From: Galbibacter orientalis DSM 19592
Lineage (GTDB): Bacteria; Bacteroidota; Bacteroidia; Flavobacteriales; Flavobacteriaceae
Reading direction: 5' to 3'
DNA: 64,000 nt
NCBI RefSeq assembly: GCF_000260115.1
Contig: NZ_JH651379.1
Coordinates: 496,001 to 560,000, forward strand
Both the position numbers and the translations under genes were made by a program. Under the pieces are notes generated by a model that saw only the letters and a list, made by a program, of their open reading frames with translations, had not been told where the DNA came from and did no database searches. Positions 7,325 to 14,633 of the stretch are shown in pieces (positions within the stretch are counted from its first letter, which is position 1; each line of letters starts with the position of its first letter).

Positions 7325-8761
7325 TTAAGAGGTTATTGCAACCACACGTTGCTCTTTTAATTGCTTTTTAGTTAAATCTCTGGTTAACCACCCACTTCTT
7401 CCAGCAGTTACAATTGCATATGGAGTAATCCAGAATAAAGTAAAAGCATAAAACACACTATATGGATATGCCCAAAAAGCTTCAGACAAACTGTGTTTTT
7501 TTGCATAAAAGAAAGCCTGCATACTTGAAAAAACCATGATACCTGCTAATGTTGAACTAAGAAACAATACTGGGTATGACACTACAAAATATAACATTAA
7601 TATTATTGCAGGGTATGCCAATACCATTTTTAACCATTGGTTCAATAATAATATTCTAGTTCCACCTTTAGCTCCTTTTCTAAAATCTCCAAAAGCAAAT
7701 CTACTCATTGCAATATTCTCTCGAACATTACTTCTTTCCCAACGAATAAACATTTTATATAAGTTTTTATAACGTTCTGGAATATTAGTATACACATATG
7801 CCTTACGTTGAAACAATACTTTATACCCTTGTTTCAATATCATGTTTGTCATAGCACGATCCTCTCCAATTTTAGAAACTTCCCCCATAAAAGTCTGGTT
7901 AATCCAATCGTGTAGACAATTAAATACAGCCTCTCTACGGTAGGCAGACAATGCTCCTGGCGTACATAAAACAGAACCTAAACTACTTTGTGCCGAACGA
8001 ATAAACTCAAAACTAAAGGCAAAACTTACATTCAACATCCTTGGAATAAGTGCTTTTTTACTATTTAACACACGAACATTTCCTGCAACTGCACCACAAT
8101 CTTGATTAACAACAAATGGGCTCGCCATAGTTCTCAAGGTATCTTTTAAAACTATAGAATCACTATCTACAGTTATAAAAACATCTCCTGTTCCCAATTT
8201 AAATCCACGGTATAATGCATGTCTTTTTCCTCTATTTTCTGGTTGCTGATAAATAGAAACACGATTTCCTAATTCATTTTGAGCCTTCTTCATCCACTCC
8301 CAAGTGTTATCTTGACTCCCATCGTCTATAGAAATAATTTGCAGTTTCTCTTCTGGATAATCACTAGCAACCAAACTTTTTAAAGTTTTGTAAACTAACT
8401 CTCCTTCATTATAAGCAGGAACAATTACCGTACAAAGTGGCAATTCTGAATCTGAAACTGGCTTAACAACTTTATATTTCAGATATAAAAATAAAATATA
8501 GGTTATAAAACTAAGCTTTATGGTAAGTAATGAAAAACCAATAATCATCAAAACAATCCCCCAAGTAGAACTCATTCTTTCTAGGTGAATTCTTTCAAAA
8601 TAGGGTGCTAGAATAAAGAATAAAGATACCGCACCAAGCATTAGTAAAAATGTACCTACTAAAATGAAAGATGATGATGAGTTTGAAATAAATCGTTCGA
8701 TACGATTTTTAGATTCCTGTATCGAGTCTTCGGTTGATTCTTTTAATATTGATTGTTCCAT
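7325..8761 (-). CDS. membrane family 2 glycosyltransferase (hyaluronan/poly-GlcNAc synthase type)
   Basis: This 478-residue processive-type GT2 enzyme has two N-terminal membrane segments (about 33-55 and 68-95), a cytosolic catalytic domain and about three C-terminal membrane segments. Visible active-site elements are VIVPAYNEG, IDDGSQDN (D146/D147), VDSDS (D199 and D201, the metal-binding DxD), KIGEDR (the GED base, 299-301) and RWERSN (R340-W341, equivalent to the QxxRW motif). Enzymes of this class polymerise and export a beta-linked polysaccharide, and the sugar cannot be read from the sequence. The gene stands alone. A double palindrome about 90-120 bp upstream suggests repressor control. 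Confidence 0.88.
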   Translation of the reverse strand: MEQSILKESTEDSIQESKNRIERFISNSSSSFILVGTFLLMLGAVSLFFILAPYFERIHLERMSSTWGIVLMIIGFSLLTIKLSFITYILFLYLKYKVVKPVSDSELPLCTVIVPAYNEGELVYKTLKSLVASDYPEEKLQIISIDDGSQDNTWEWMKKAQNELGNRVSIYQQPENRGKRHALYRGFKLGTGDVFITVDSDSIVLKDTLRTMASPFVVNQDCGAVAGNVRVLNSKKALIPRMLNVSFAFSFEFIRSAQSSLGSVLCTPGALSAYRREAVFNCLHDWINQTFMGEVSKIGEDRAMTNMILKQGYKVLFQRKAYVYTNIPERYKNLYKMFIRWERSNVRENIAMSRFAFGDFRKGAKGGTRILLLNQWLKMVLAYPAIILMLYFVVSYPVLFLSSTLAGIMVFSSMQAFFYAKKHSLSEAFWAYPYSVFYAFTLFWITPYAIVTAGRSGWLTRDLTKKQLKEQRVVAITS

Positions 8762-8848
8762 AGGGTATAATTTTGTTCCCTATACCATAACCAACATTGA
8801 TACCAATTTCAATTTCACTGAAAAACAGGCGCTTACGTAAAAATTGAT

Positions 8849-8885
8849 TATACATAAGTGTATAAAATTTATACACAAGTGTATA
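8849..8885. promoter_or_regulatory. tandem palindromic operator upstream of the glycosyltransferase gene
   Basis: Two 16-bp sites, TATACATAAGTGTATA (8849-8864, one mismatch) and TATACACAAGTGTATA (8870-8885, perfect 7-bp arms), are separated by 5 bp, so their centres are 21 bp or two helical turns apart. The middle also reads as GTGTATAAA-A-TTTATACAC. The arrangement suits a dimeric repressor, possibly of the GntR/YtrA or PadR type. The regulator is not in this window. Confidence 0.6.
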
Positions 8886-8984
8886 CTTGGGAGCAGTTTT
8901 TAATACATTTTTTCAGGTAAAACAAATAACACTTATAAGTCCTTACTAAACTCTTATACCTCATTTCCTAAAAAATACCATTAA

Positions 8985-9195
8985 TGTCCGAGTAAAAATG
9001 CAAGACCGCTTCGCTTTAAGAGAAAAGAAGAAAGACCAAATTTTAACTATCACAAAATAAGGAGTTTAAAGAAACAATATTACTAAACTCCTCTTTTTAT
9101 TCATTTTTATTAATAGTAAGGTGGCTATTTTGAAAATCTGTTTTAAACCTTGGTATAAGTGGAGTCCAATAAATTCCGTTAACTTTTATCGGACA
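8985..9195 (+). mobile_element. MITE-like element, copy 1, in the 8762-9255 gap
   Basis: This is a 211-bp non-coding element beginning TGTCCGA and ending TCGGACA, a perfect 7-bp terminal inverted repeat. It is clearly similar along its whole length to 16520-16734 and 59370-59579. It carries GCTTCGCT near the left end and an internal hairpin, GGAGTTTA/TAAACTCC (9061-9068 and 9084-9091), followed by T-rich DNA like a terminator. It lies just upstream of radA. The rest of the gap holds the glycosyltransferase operator and no gene. Confidence 0.8.
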
Positions 9196-9255
9196 ACAAT
9201 AAAAAAATACTAACCAAAAATCTTTGTACCTTTCAACTTTAAAATTTATAGTATA

Positions 9256-10617
9256 ATGGCAAAGGTCAAAACAACTTTTTTTTGTCAAAATTGTGGTACG
9301 CAATACGCAAAATGGCAAGGGCAATGTTCTTCTTGCAAAGAATGGAATACGCTAGTAGAAGAAGTTGTTCAAAAAGAAGAAAAGAAAGGATGGAAGCCTA
9401 CAGATACTTCCTCAAAAAGAACAGCTAAACCATTACGCATTCAAGAGATTGATGGTTCGCAGGAAATGCGAATGTCTTCTGGCGGATTAGAATTTGACCG
9501 TGTCCTTGGAGGTGGTATTGTTCCTGGTTCTGTAACTTTACTTGGAGGGGAACCTGGAATTGGAAAAAGCACCTTGCTCTTACAAATTGCATTGCATCTT
9601 CCTTTTAAAACATTATACGTTTCTGGAGAAGAGAGTCAGAAACAAATAAAAATGAGGGCAGAACGAATTTTCCCTGATAGCCAGCAGTGCTACATCCTCA
9701 CAGAAACAAAAACGCAAAATATTTTTAAGCAAATTGAAACTACAGAGCCCGATATTTTAATTATCGACTCAATTCAAACATTGCACACAGACTATATAGA
9801 ATCTTCAGCAGGAAGTATAAGTCAGATTCGCGAGTGTACTTCAGAACTTATAAAATTTGCTAAAGAAACCAATACTCCTGTTATTCTAATTGGACATATT
9901 ACCAAAGATGGACATATTGCTGGGCCAAAAATTCTCGAGCATATGGTAGACACTGTGCTCCAATTTGAAGGCGACAGAAATCATGTTTACAGAATTTTGC
10001 GAGCCTTAAAAAATCGTTTTGGATCTACAGCAGAACTTGGGATATACGAAATGCTTGGAAAAGGTTTACGAGAAGTTAGCAATCCATCAGAAATATTAAT
10101 TTCTAAAACTGAAGAAGAACTTAGCGGTACAGCAATTGCTGCTACGCTTGAAGGAATGCGACCATTAATGATTGAAGTTCAAGCATTGGTAAGTACCGCA
10201 GTTTATGGTACTCCGCAGCGCACCACCACAGGATATAATGTAAAGCGCCTTAATATGCTGCTAGCTGTTTTAGAAAAAAGAGCTGGTTTTAGACTTGGTG
10301 CCAAAGATGTTTTCTTAAATATTACTGGAGGAATTTCTATTGAAGAACCTGCTATCGACCTTGCAGTAGTAGCTGCAATATTATCTAGTAATGAAGATGT
10401 TGCCATAGAAAAAGATTTTTGTTTTGCTGCTGAAATTGGATTGGCAGGAGAAATAAGACCTGTTCAAAGAGTAGAACAACGCATCTTAGAAGCCGAGAAA
10501 CTAGGTTTTTCTACTATTTTTGTATCTAAACTAAATAAATTATCTATAAAAAATCCTCAAATAAATATTCGTCGCGTTTCAAAAATTGAAGATGTTGTTG
10601 CTTTTTTATTTGAATAA
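9256..10617 (+). CDS. radA: DNA repair protein RadA (Sms)
   Basis: RadA is a RecA-related ATPase that promotes branch migration during recombination and repair. At 453 residues it has the normal length. It shows the N-terminal C4 zinc finger (C10, C13, C24, C27), Walker A GGEPGIGKST at 97-106, Walker B LIIDS near 168-172, the RadA-specific KNRFG motif at 252-256, and a C-terminal Lon-protease-like domain (GISIEEPAIDLAVVAAILSS). The start follows a MITE-like element by about 60 bp, so its native promoter must lie in that short gap or inside the element. Confidence 0.98.
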   Translation: MAKVKTTFFCQNCGTQYAKWQGQCSSCKEWNTLVEEVVQKEEKKGWKPTDTSSKRTAKPLRIQEIDGSQEMRMSSGGLEFDRVLGGGIVPGSVTLLGGEPGIGKSTLLLQIALHLPFKTLYVSGEESQKQIKMRAERIFPDSQQCYILTETKTQNIFKQIETTEPDILIIDSIQTLHTDYIESSAGSISQIRECTSELIKFAKETNTPVILIGHITKDGHIAGPKILEHMVDTVLQFEGDRNHVYRILRALKNRFGSTAELGIYEMLGKGLREVSNPSEILISKTEEELSGTAIAATLEGMRPLMIEVQALVSTAVYGTPQRTTTGYNVKRLNMLLAVLEKRAGFRLGAKDVFLNITGGISIEEPAIDLAVVAAILSSNEDVAIEKDFCFAAEIGLAGEIRPVQRVEQRILEAEKLGFSTIFVSKLNKLSIKNPQINIRRVSKIEDVVAFLFE

Positions 10618-10623
10618 ATAAGC

Positions 10624-10670
10624 TAACTCAGGACGGGCTTTGGGGAATTACACCCTCTATAAGGGATTAA
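10624..10670 (+). repeat. fragment of the GGGATTAAA gene-end repeat family
   Basis: CACCCTCTATAAGGGATTAA and the preceding GGGGAATTA match the dispersed family seen at 26649-26710, 53819-53940, 58281-58308 and 63685-63710. This copy lies just after the radA stop, in the orientation opposite to radA. Confidence 0.65.
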
Positions 10671-10680
10671 AAATAAATGT

Positions 10681-10750
10681 ATAAAACCTCATTAAACCTT
10701 GATATAAGTGGAGTCCAATAAATTCCGTTAACCTTTATCAGACAACAATA
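10681..10750 (+). repeat. right-end fragment of the MITE-like element
   Basis: These 70 bp match the right third of the element: the shared GTGGAGTCCAATAAATTCCG and the ending ATCAGACAACAATA. The left two thirds are absent. The fragment sits about 50 bp upstream of the META lipoprotein gene, as the full copy does for radA. Confidence 0.75.
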
Positions 10751-10801
10751 CTTAATTATATAATAAACTTAAAATCTATTGTTTAACTTAAATTTATTCA
10801 T

Positions 10802-11590
10802 GTGAAAAAAATAATATTAATAGGAATCTCTTTACTTACACTTACAGCTTGTAATGACGCTAAAAAGAAAGAAGAAGCAAAAACAGCTGAAGAGAACACA
10901 GCAAAAGAAACTCCTATGAAAAAAGAAGAGGCTATCCCACAGGGAATAGATTTTATTGCTTCGGGAGAAAATCCTTCATGGAGTTTACTTATCGACTTTG
11001 ATAAATCTATGACGTTTACCTCTTTAGACAATCCTAAAAAAATAAGTACTCCAGTTCCAGAAGCTCGGATTCCACAAGATGTTAGCGCCGTTAATTATTC
11101 AGCAGAAACAGAAGCTGGACTATTACAAGTTACCATCTTTAAGGAATCTTGTGAAACAGAAAATGGCGAATCTTTTTCATATAAAGTGACAGTTAGCACA
11201 AAAACAGATGAAATGCAAGATTATAATGACTTTAAAGGCTGCGGGAAATATATAGGCGACTATCGTTTAAACGACATTTGGGCACTAGAAACTATGAATG
11301 GGAAACCTGTAGATAAGAGCATGAAGCGCCCAAATTTAGAGTTTAATTTACGTAGTGGAAAAGTATTTGGCTTTAGTGGTTGCAATAGAATTAATGGGAC
11401 TTTAGTAGTAGAAAAAGATTCCCTTGCAATTGGAGAGTTAATGAGTACAAAAATGGCTTGTCCAAACGCCGAATTAGAAACCAATTTTCTAGATGCTGTT
11501 AATAATAAAAAATTCAGCTTTACATACAAAAACCTTATCCTTACGCTTACTTCTGGAGAGAATAACCTTACTTTTAGAAAAGTAGATTAA
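10802..11590 (+). CDS. META-domain lipoprotein with COG3650-like N-terminal domain
   Basis: The 262-residue product begins with GTG and has a lipoprotein signal (SLLTLTAC then NDAKKKEE) and a charged linker. Residues about 45-145 contain GENPSWSLLID and a late GCGKYIGDY, the pattern of a small periplasmic COG3650-type domain. Residues about 150-262 form a META (DUF306, HslJ-like) domain: IWALETMNGKPV, the family hallmark FGFSGCNRINGTL, and MSTKMACPNAELETNFL. HslJ is linked to envelope stress and novobiocin resistance in E. coli. The role here is unknown. The out-of-frame ATG one base before the GTG ends immediately at TGA and is not a start. Confidence 0.85.
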   Translation: MKKIILIGISLLTLTACNDAKKKEEAKTAEENTAKETPMKKEEAIPQGIDFIASGENPSWSLLIDFDKSMTFTSLDNPKKISTPVPEARIPQDVSAVNYSAETEAGLLQVTIFKESCETENGESFSYKVTVSTKTDEMQDYNDFKGCGKYIGDYRLNDIWALETMNGKPVDKSMKRPNLEFNLRSGKVFGFSGCNRINGTLVVEKDSLAIGELMSTKMACPNAELETNFLDAVNNKKFSFTYKNLILTLTSGENNLTFRKVD

Positions 11591-11682
11591 TAACTAGTAG
11601 TGTCTGAACAAAGAAACAATACCGCTTAGCTGTAAAAAAACAGCGTAAAGACTAAATTGTAATTACCATAAAAACTTTATGT

Positions 11683-11751
11683 GTTACCCTGAACTTGTCG
11701 AAGAATTTTTTGAGTATTAATAAACAAGCTCCTTGACAAGTTCAGGATAAC
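11683..11751. repeat. REP-like long inverted repeat
   Basis: GTTACCCTGAACTTGTCGAAG (11683-11703) pairs with CCTTGACAAGTTCAGGATAAC (11731-11751), 21-nt arms with few mismatches. It lies between two convergent genes, so it may act as a bidirectional terminator. Confidence 0.8.
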
Positions 11752-11811
11752 AACTATAAATTACTTTTTAGACTACTCCTTAACACTTCTTCTATATTAC
11801 GTTTCCTTGTA

Positions 11812-12852
11812 TTATGGTGCTGGATTAGGAATCTCATTATGGATTTTATTTATTTCTGAAAGAATTTCTTCGTCTAAATCAACATTAATACTAGCTATAT
11901 TTTCTTCCAACTGCTCCATTTTAGTAGCTCCAATAATAGTACTCGTTACAAAGGGTTGTGCATTTATAAAGGCAAGCGCCAATGTTGCCAAAGACATATT
12001 GTACTTTTTAGCCAAATTATAATATTTCTGAGTAGCTATTAGAGAACGCTCTCCATTATACCTAGCCATCTCTGGAAATAGCGTTAATCGTGCGTCTTCA
12101 ATCCCTTTATTTTCAATATACTTATCGGTAAGTCTAGCAAACCCTAATGGAGAATACGGCAATAACCCTACATTTTCACGCATAGATATTTCTGCTAACC
12201 CTATTTCATAAGTTCTATTCAATAAATTATAAGGATTTTGAACGGTAGCAATACGAGGGAGTCCATTAAATTTATGCTCCTCCAAATAACGCATCACACT
12301 CCAAGGCACATCATTTGAGAGTCCGATATAGCGTATTTTTCCTTGTTTAATATATCTTTCTAAAATTTGAAGGATTTGCTGAATATTATCTTCCCATTGC
12401 TCATTTTCATCATGCACATAGTCTCGCTGCCCAAAACAATTTGTAGCTCGGTCAGGCCAATGTAATTGATACAAATCGATATAATCTGTTTGTAGTCTTT
12501 TTAAACTTGTATGGATAGCATCATCAAAAGCAGCCTCAGTAAAACCTTCCTCTCTAATAAAATGTTCATTAAACTCTGGAGGCCCAGCAATTTTAGAAGC
12601 TAAAAATATATTCTCTCGTTTTCCTGTTTTTTTAAACCAATTCCCAATAATGGTTTCTGTACTTCCTTGCGTTTCTTTTTCCTTCGGAATAGCATACAAT
12701 TCTGCTGTATCAAAAAAATTAACGCCCTTTTCTACCGCATAATCCATCTGTCTATGCCCTTCCTCTTCTGTATTTTGCTTCCCCCATGTCATGGTTCCTA
12801 AGCAAATTTTACTTACGTCAATAGCTGTATTTGGTAGTTTTTTATATTTCAT
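11812..12852 (-). CDS. aldo/keto reductase (Tas-like)
   Basis: This 346-residue NADPH-dependent TIM-barrel oxidoreductase of the AKR superfamily contains the start LPNTAIDVSKICLGTMTWG, the catalytic-region DTAELYAIP (D and Y of the tetrad), LASKIAGP (K), YIDLYQLHWPDR (H), and the cofactor region STIIGATKMEQLEENI. The QNTEEEGHRQMDYAVEKGVNFFDTAE stretch, including the short insertion before the Tyr, fits the Tas subfamily. The physiological substrate is not evident. It is convergent with the META lipoprotein gene and is probably monocistronic. Confidence 0.92.
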   Translation of the reverse strand: MKYKKLPNTAIDVSKICLGTMTWGKQNTEEEGHRQMDYAVEKGVNFFDTAELYAIPKEKETQGSTETIIGNWFKKTGKRENIFLASKIAGPPEFNEHFIREEGFTEAAFDDAIHTSLKRLQTDYIDLYQLHWPDRATNCFGQRDYVHDENEQWEDNIQQILQILERYIKQGKIRYIGLSNDVPWSVMRYLEEHKFNGLPRIATVQNPYNLLNRTYEIGLAEISMRENVGLLPYSPLGFARLTDKYIENKGIEDARLTLFPEMARYNGERSLIATQKYYNLAKKYNMSLATLALAFINAQPFVTSTIIGATKMEQLEENIASINVDLDEEILSEINKIHNEIPNPAP

Positions 12853-13080
12853 TTATTCAAATTTTCACAATTAATTGTTTTCTAATACTATAATTATGTT
12901 GGTTAGTACCAACCATTTCCTATCAAATGCCTATTATGGGCTTTGATATTGCAATTTTTTATAATAAAAGAAGATTCCCTAAAAAGGACTTTCTTACTTC
13001 CCTTTTTGAAATCTTATCAAAAATACAAAATCCAAAGTTTGGAATTATTGATGTATGTTATTTAAAAATAATTGAGTGAA

Positions 13081-13404
13081 GATTGCTTTGCTGAAAGAGC
13101 AAAGAAAAAAGAGCGCTTCGCTGGAAGAACAAAGAAAAAAGATCGCTTTGCTGGAAGAATAAAGAGAAAAGACTAAACTTAGCTATCATAAAAACATCTG
13201 TGTATTTGTGGCTAAAATCTATAAAACCAAAATATGGTTGCCAAAATATATCTTATTCTCGAGCACGAGCGTGGAAAGATTCAAGACTGCTTCGCTGAAA
13301 GAAAAAAGATTCAAGACCGCTTCGCTGAAAGAATAAAGAGAAAAGACTAAACATAGCTATCATGAAAATAGCTGTGTATTTGTGTATCTGTGGCTAAAAT
13401 TTAA
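13081..13404 (+). repeat. two arrays of 30-bp GCTTCGCT repeats with a shared tail, in the 12853-13902 gap
   Basis: Array 1 has three 30-bp units (13081-13170, core GCTTYGCTGRAAGA followed by AAAGA and A-runs) and a tail beginning GACTAAACTTAGCTATCATA. Array 2 has two units (13285-13344) and a nearly identical tail beginning GACTAAACATAGCTATCATG and containing TGTGTATTTGTG. The same GCTTCGCT motif occurs in the left part of the MITE-like element. The 12853-13902 gap also holds the GC-rich element and direct repeat described next, and I see no credible gene in it. Confidence 0.8.
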
Positions 13405-13444
13405 AGAAACCACTAAAAAAATTGCTCCTGCACCAAAAAAAATG

Positions 13445-13612
13445 CTTCCTGCAGGGTAAGTTACCCTTCCTCCGGGGTTTGTTACCCTTCCTTATGAGAT
13501 TGTGGTCCTTCCTGCAGGGCTTGTTACCCTTCCTGCGGGGGTTGTTACCCTTTCTGCAGGGGTTGGTATGCTTTCCCCGCACCTCTGCATTGCTTCACAG
13601 CGGTCGGGAAGC
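13445..13612 (+). repeat. GC-rich element of degenerate 21-bp units, copy A
   Basis: There are eight consecutive units of period 21, for example CTTCCTGCAGGGCTTGTTAC at 13508, ending in a tail CTTTCCCCGCA...CTTCACAGCGGTCGGGAAGC. Units 2 to 8 are colinear with the seven units of copy B at 28206-28351. GC content is far above the surrounding DNA. Open frames across it simply reflect the multiple-of-three period. Confidence 0.85.
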
Positions 13613-13680
13613 CTCTAAGCAATTCAATAAGCATACTGGCACATATCTTTTAGCCTTAATCAATTCCTTCGTTGCAGGCT

Positions 13681-13782
13681 CACGGGTATTTAAAAGAAAT
13701 AAATCTAACTCATTTCAATGCAAAATCTTTAGGCATACTCAAAACAGGCTCTAGGTAATTAAACCCGCTTTGAAGAGTTAAA
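13681..13782 (+). repeat. 102-bp direct repeat left of the MazEF module
   Basis: The 102 bp match 14532-14633 at roughly 80-85% by eye, with the exact blocks CTAACTCATTTCAATGCAAA and ACAGGCTCTAGGTAATTAAA. It is a diverged member of the GGGATTAAA gene-end family, but the two copies resemble each other more than the rest. Confidence 0.85.
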
Positions 13783-13902
13783 GAGGCTACTTTAATTACG
13801 CAAGCCTTTCCAAGTATATTTATGGCGTTGTTGGCATTAATACAGAACAAATTTTGATGTTTCAACAAAATGTACTTACCTTGTAATAACATTTAAGAAA
13901 TT

Positions 13903-14148
13903 ATGGAAATATCAATAATTAAAATCGGAAATTCAAAAGGACTCCGTTTGAGCAAGACCATCTTGGAGAAATATAACATAAAGGACAAAGTAGAACTCAT
14001 TCTCGAAAAGGAACAAATAATCTTGAAACCAATTGATTTACCGAGAAAAAATTGGGAAAAAGAATTTAAAAGAATGAGTGAAAACGGAGATGACAAGCTA
14101 CTTATGGACGATGTTTTCGAGGACGAAAATCTTGAGGAATGGATCTAA
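13903..14148 (+). CDS. MazE/AbrB-type antitoxin
   Basis: This 81-residue protein has an N-terminal SpoVT/AbrB swapped-hairpin DNA-binding domain: ISIIKIGNSKGLRLSKTILEKY is the typical MazE beginning, followed by KVELILEKEQIILKPI. The acidic C-terminus (DDKLLMDDVFEDENLEEW) is the usual disordered part that neutralises the toxin. Its stop codon overlaps the toxin gene start by 10 bp, the standard arrangement of a type II toxin-antitoxin operon. The module sits between 102-bp direct repeats, suggesting it arrived as a unit. Confidence 0.9.
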   Translation: MEISIIKIGNSKGLRLSKTILEKYNIKDKVELILEKEQIILKPIDLPRKNWEKEFKRMSENGDDKLLMDDVFEDENLEEWI

Positions 14149-14462
14149 AACAATACTCAATTGTTCTTGTCAATCTTGACCCTACCATTGGAAGCGAAAT
14201 TAAAAAGACTAGACCTTGTGTAATCATTTCACCAAATGAAATTAACAAGCATCTAAACACAATAGTTCTTGCTCCAATGACTACTAATTTAAAAAAATAT
14301 CCAACAAGAGTTTCGGTCAAACACAACGGGAAAAAAGGAATGATTGCAATTGACCAGATTCGGACAGTTGACAAAATCAGGATAATCCGAATTTTTGAAA
14401 ACCTAACCGAAGCAGAAATTGAAAATTGCAAAGAGGTTATAAAAGAAACCTTTGTTGACTAA
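14139..14462 (+). CDS. MazF/PemK-type endoribonuclease toxin
   Basis: The 107-residue protein matches the MazF family of sequence-specific mRNA interferases. Visible features are YSIVLVNLDPTIGSEIKKTRPCVIISP (beta1-beta2 with the conserved Arg-Pro-Cys), a TIVLAPMTTN strand with the conserved Thr, and KGMIAIDQIRTVDK, which carries the conserved D-Q-I-R. Length is normal and nothing appears truncated, so the toxin is probably functional. It is translated from a start inside the antitoxin gene, and expression of the pair is expected to be autoregulated by the MazE-MazF complex. Confidence 0.93.
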   Translation: MDLKQYSIVLVNLDPTIGSEIKKTRPCVIISPNEINKHLNTIVLAPMTTNLKKYPTRVSVKHNGKKGMIAIDQIRTVDKIRIIRIFENLTEAEIENCKEVIKETFVD

Positions 14463-14531
14463 AAAATAAGTACTAATACCAACAATGGCCCCTATAGTAA
14501 TTGCTTGTTCTCTACTAGCTAGGGGTAATCT

Positions 14532-14633
14532 CATGGGTATTAAAAGGAAACAAACCTAACTCATTTCAATGCAAAATCCTTACATAAAATCAGAACAGGC
14601 TCTAGGTAATTAAATTCGCTTTGAGGAATTAAA
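14532..14633 (+). repeat. 102-bp direct repeat right of the MazEF module
   Basis: This is the same length as 13681-13782 and starts 851 bp after it. Its last bases contain the stop codon of the OmpA-family gene (14629-14631 on the minus strand), so the repeat boundary coincides with the end of that gene. Confidence 0.85.

Noticed and set aside
9097-9324. 75-codon minus-strand frame across the radA start and MITE copy 1
   Set aside because: It overlaps radA and a non-coding repeat and shows no protein features.
13445-13612. CRISPR-like array
   Set aside because: Units are adjacent with no unique spacers, and no cas gene is present.
13394-13754. Open frames on both strands over the GC-rich element, one with a 7-residue GNKPCRK-like repeat
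   Set aside because: The 21-bp period is a multiple of three, so it keeps several frames open. The units are degenerate and copy B does not preserve the same frame.
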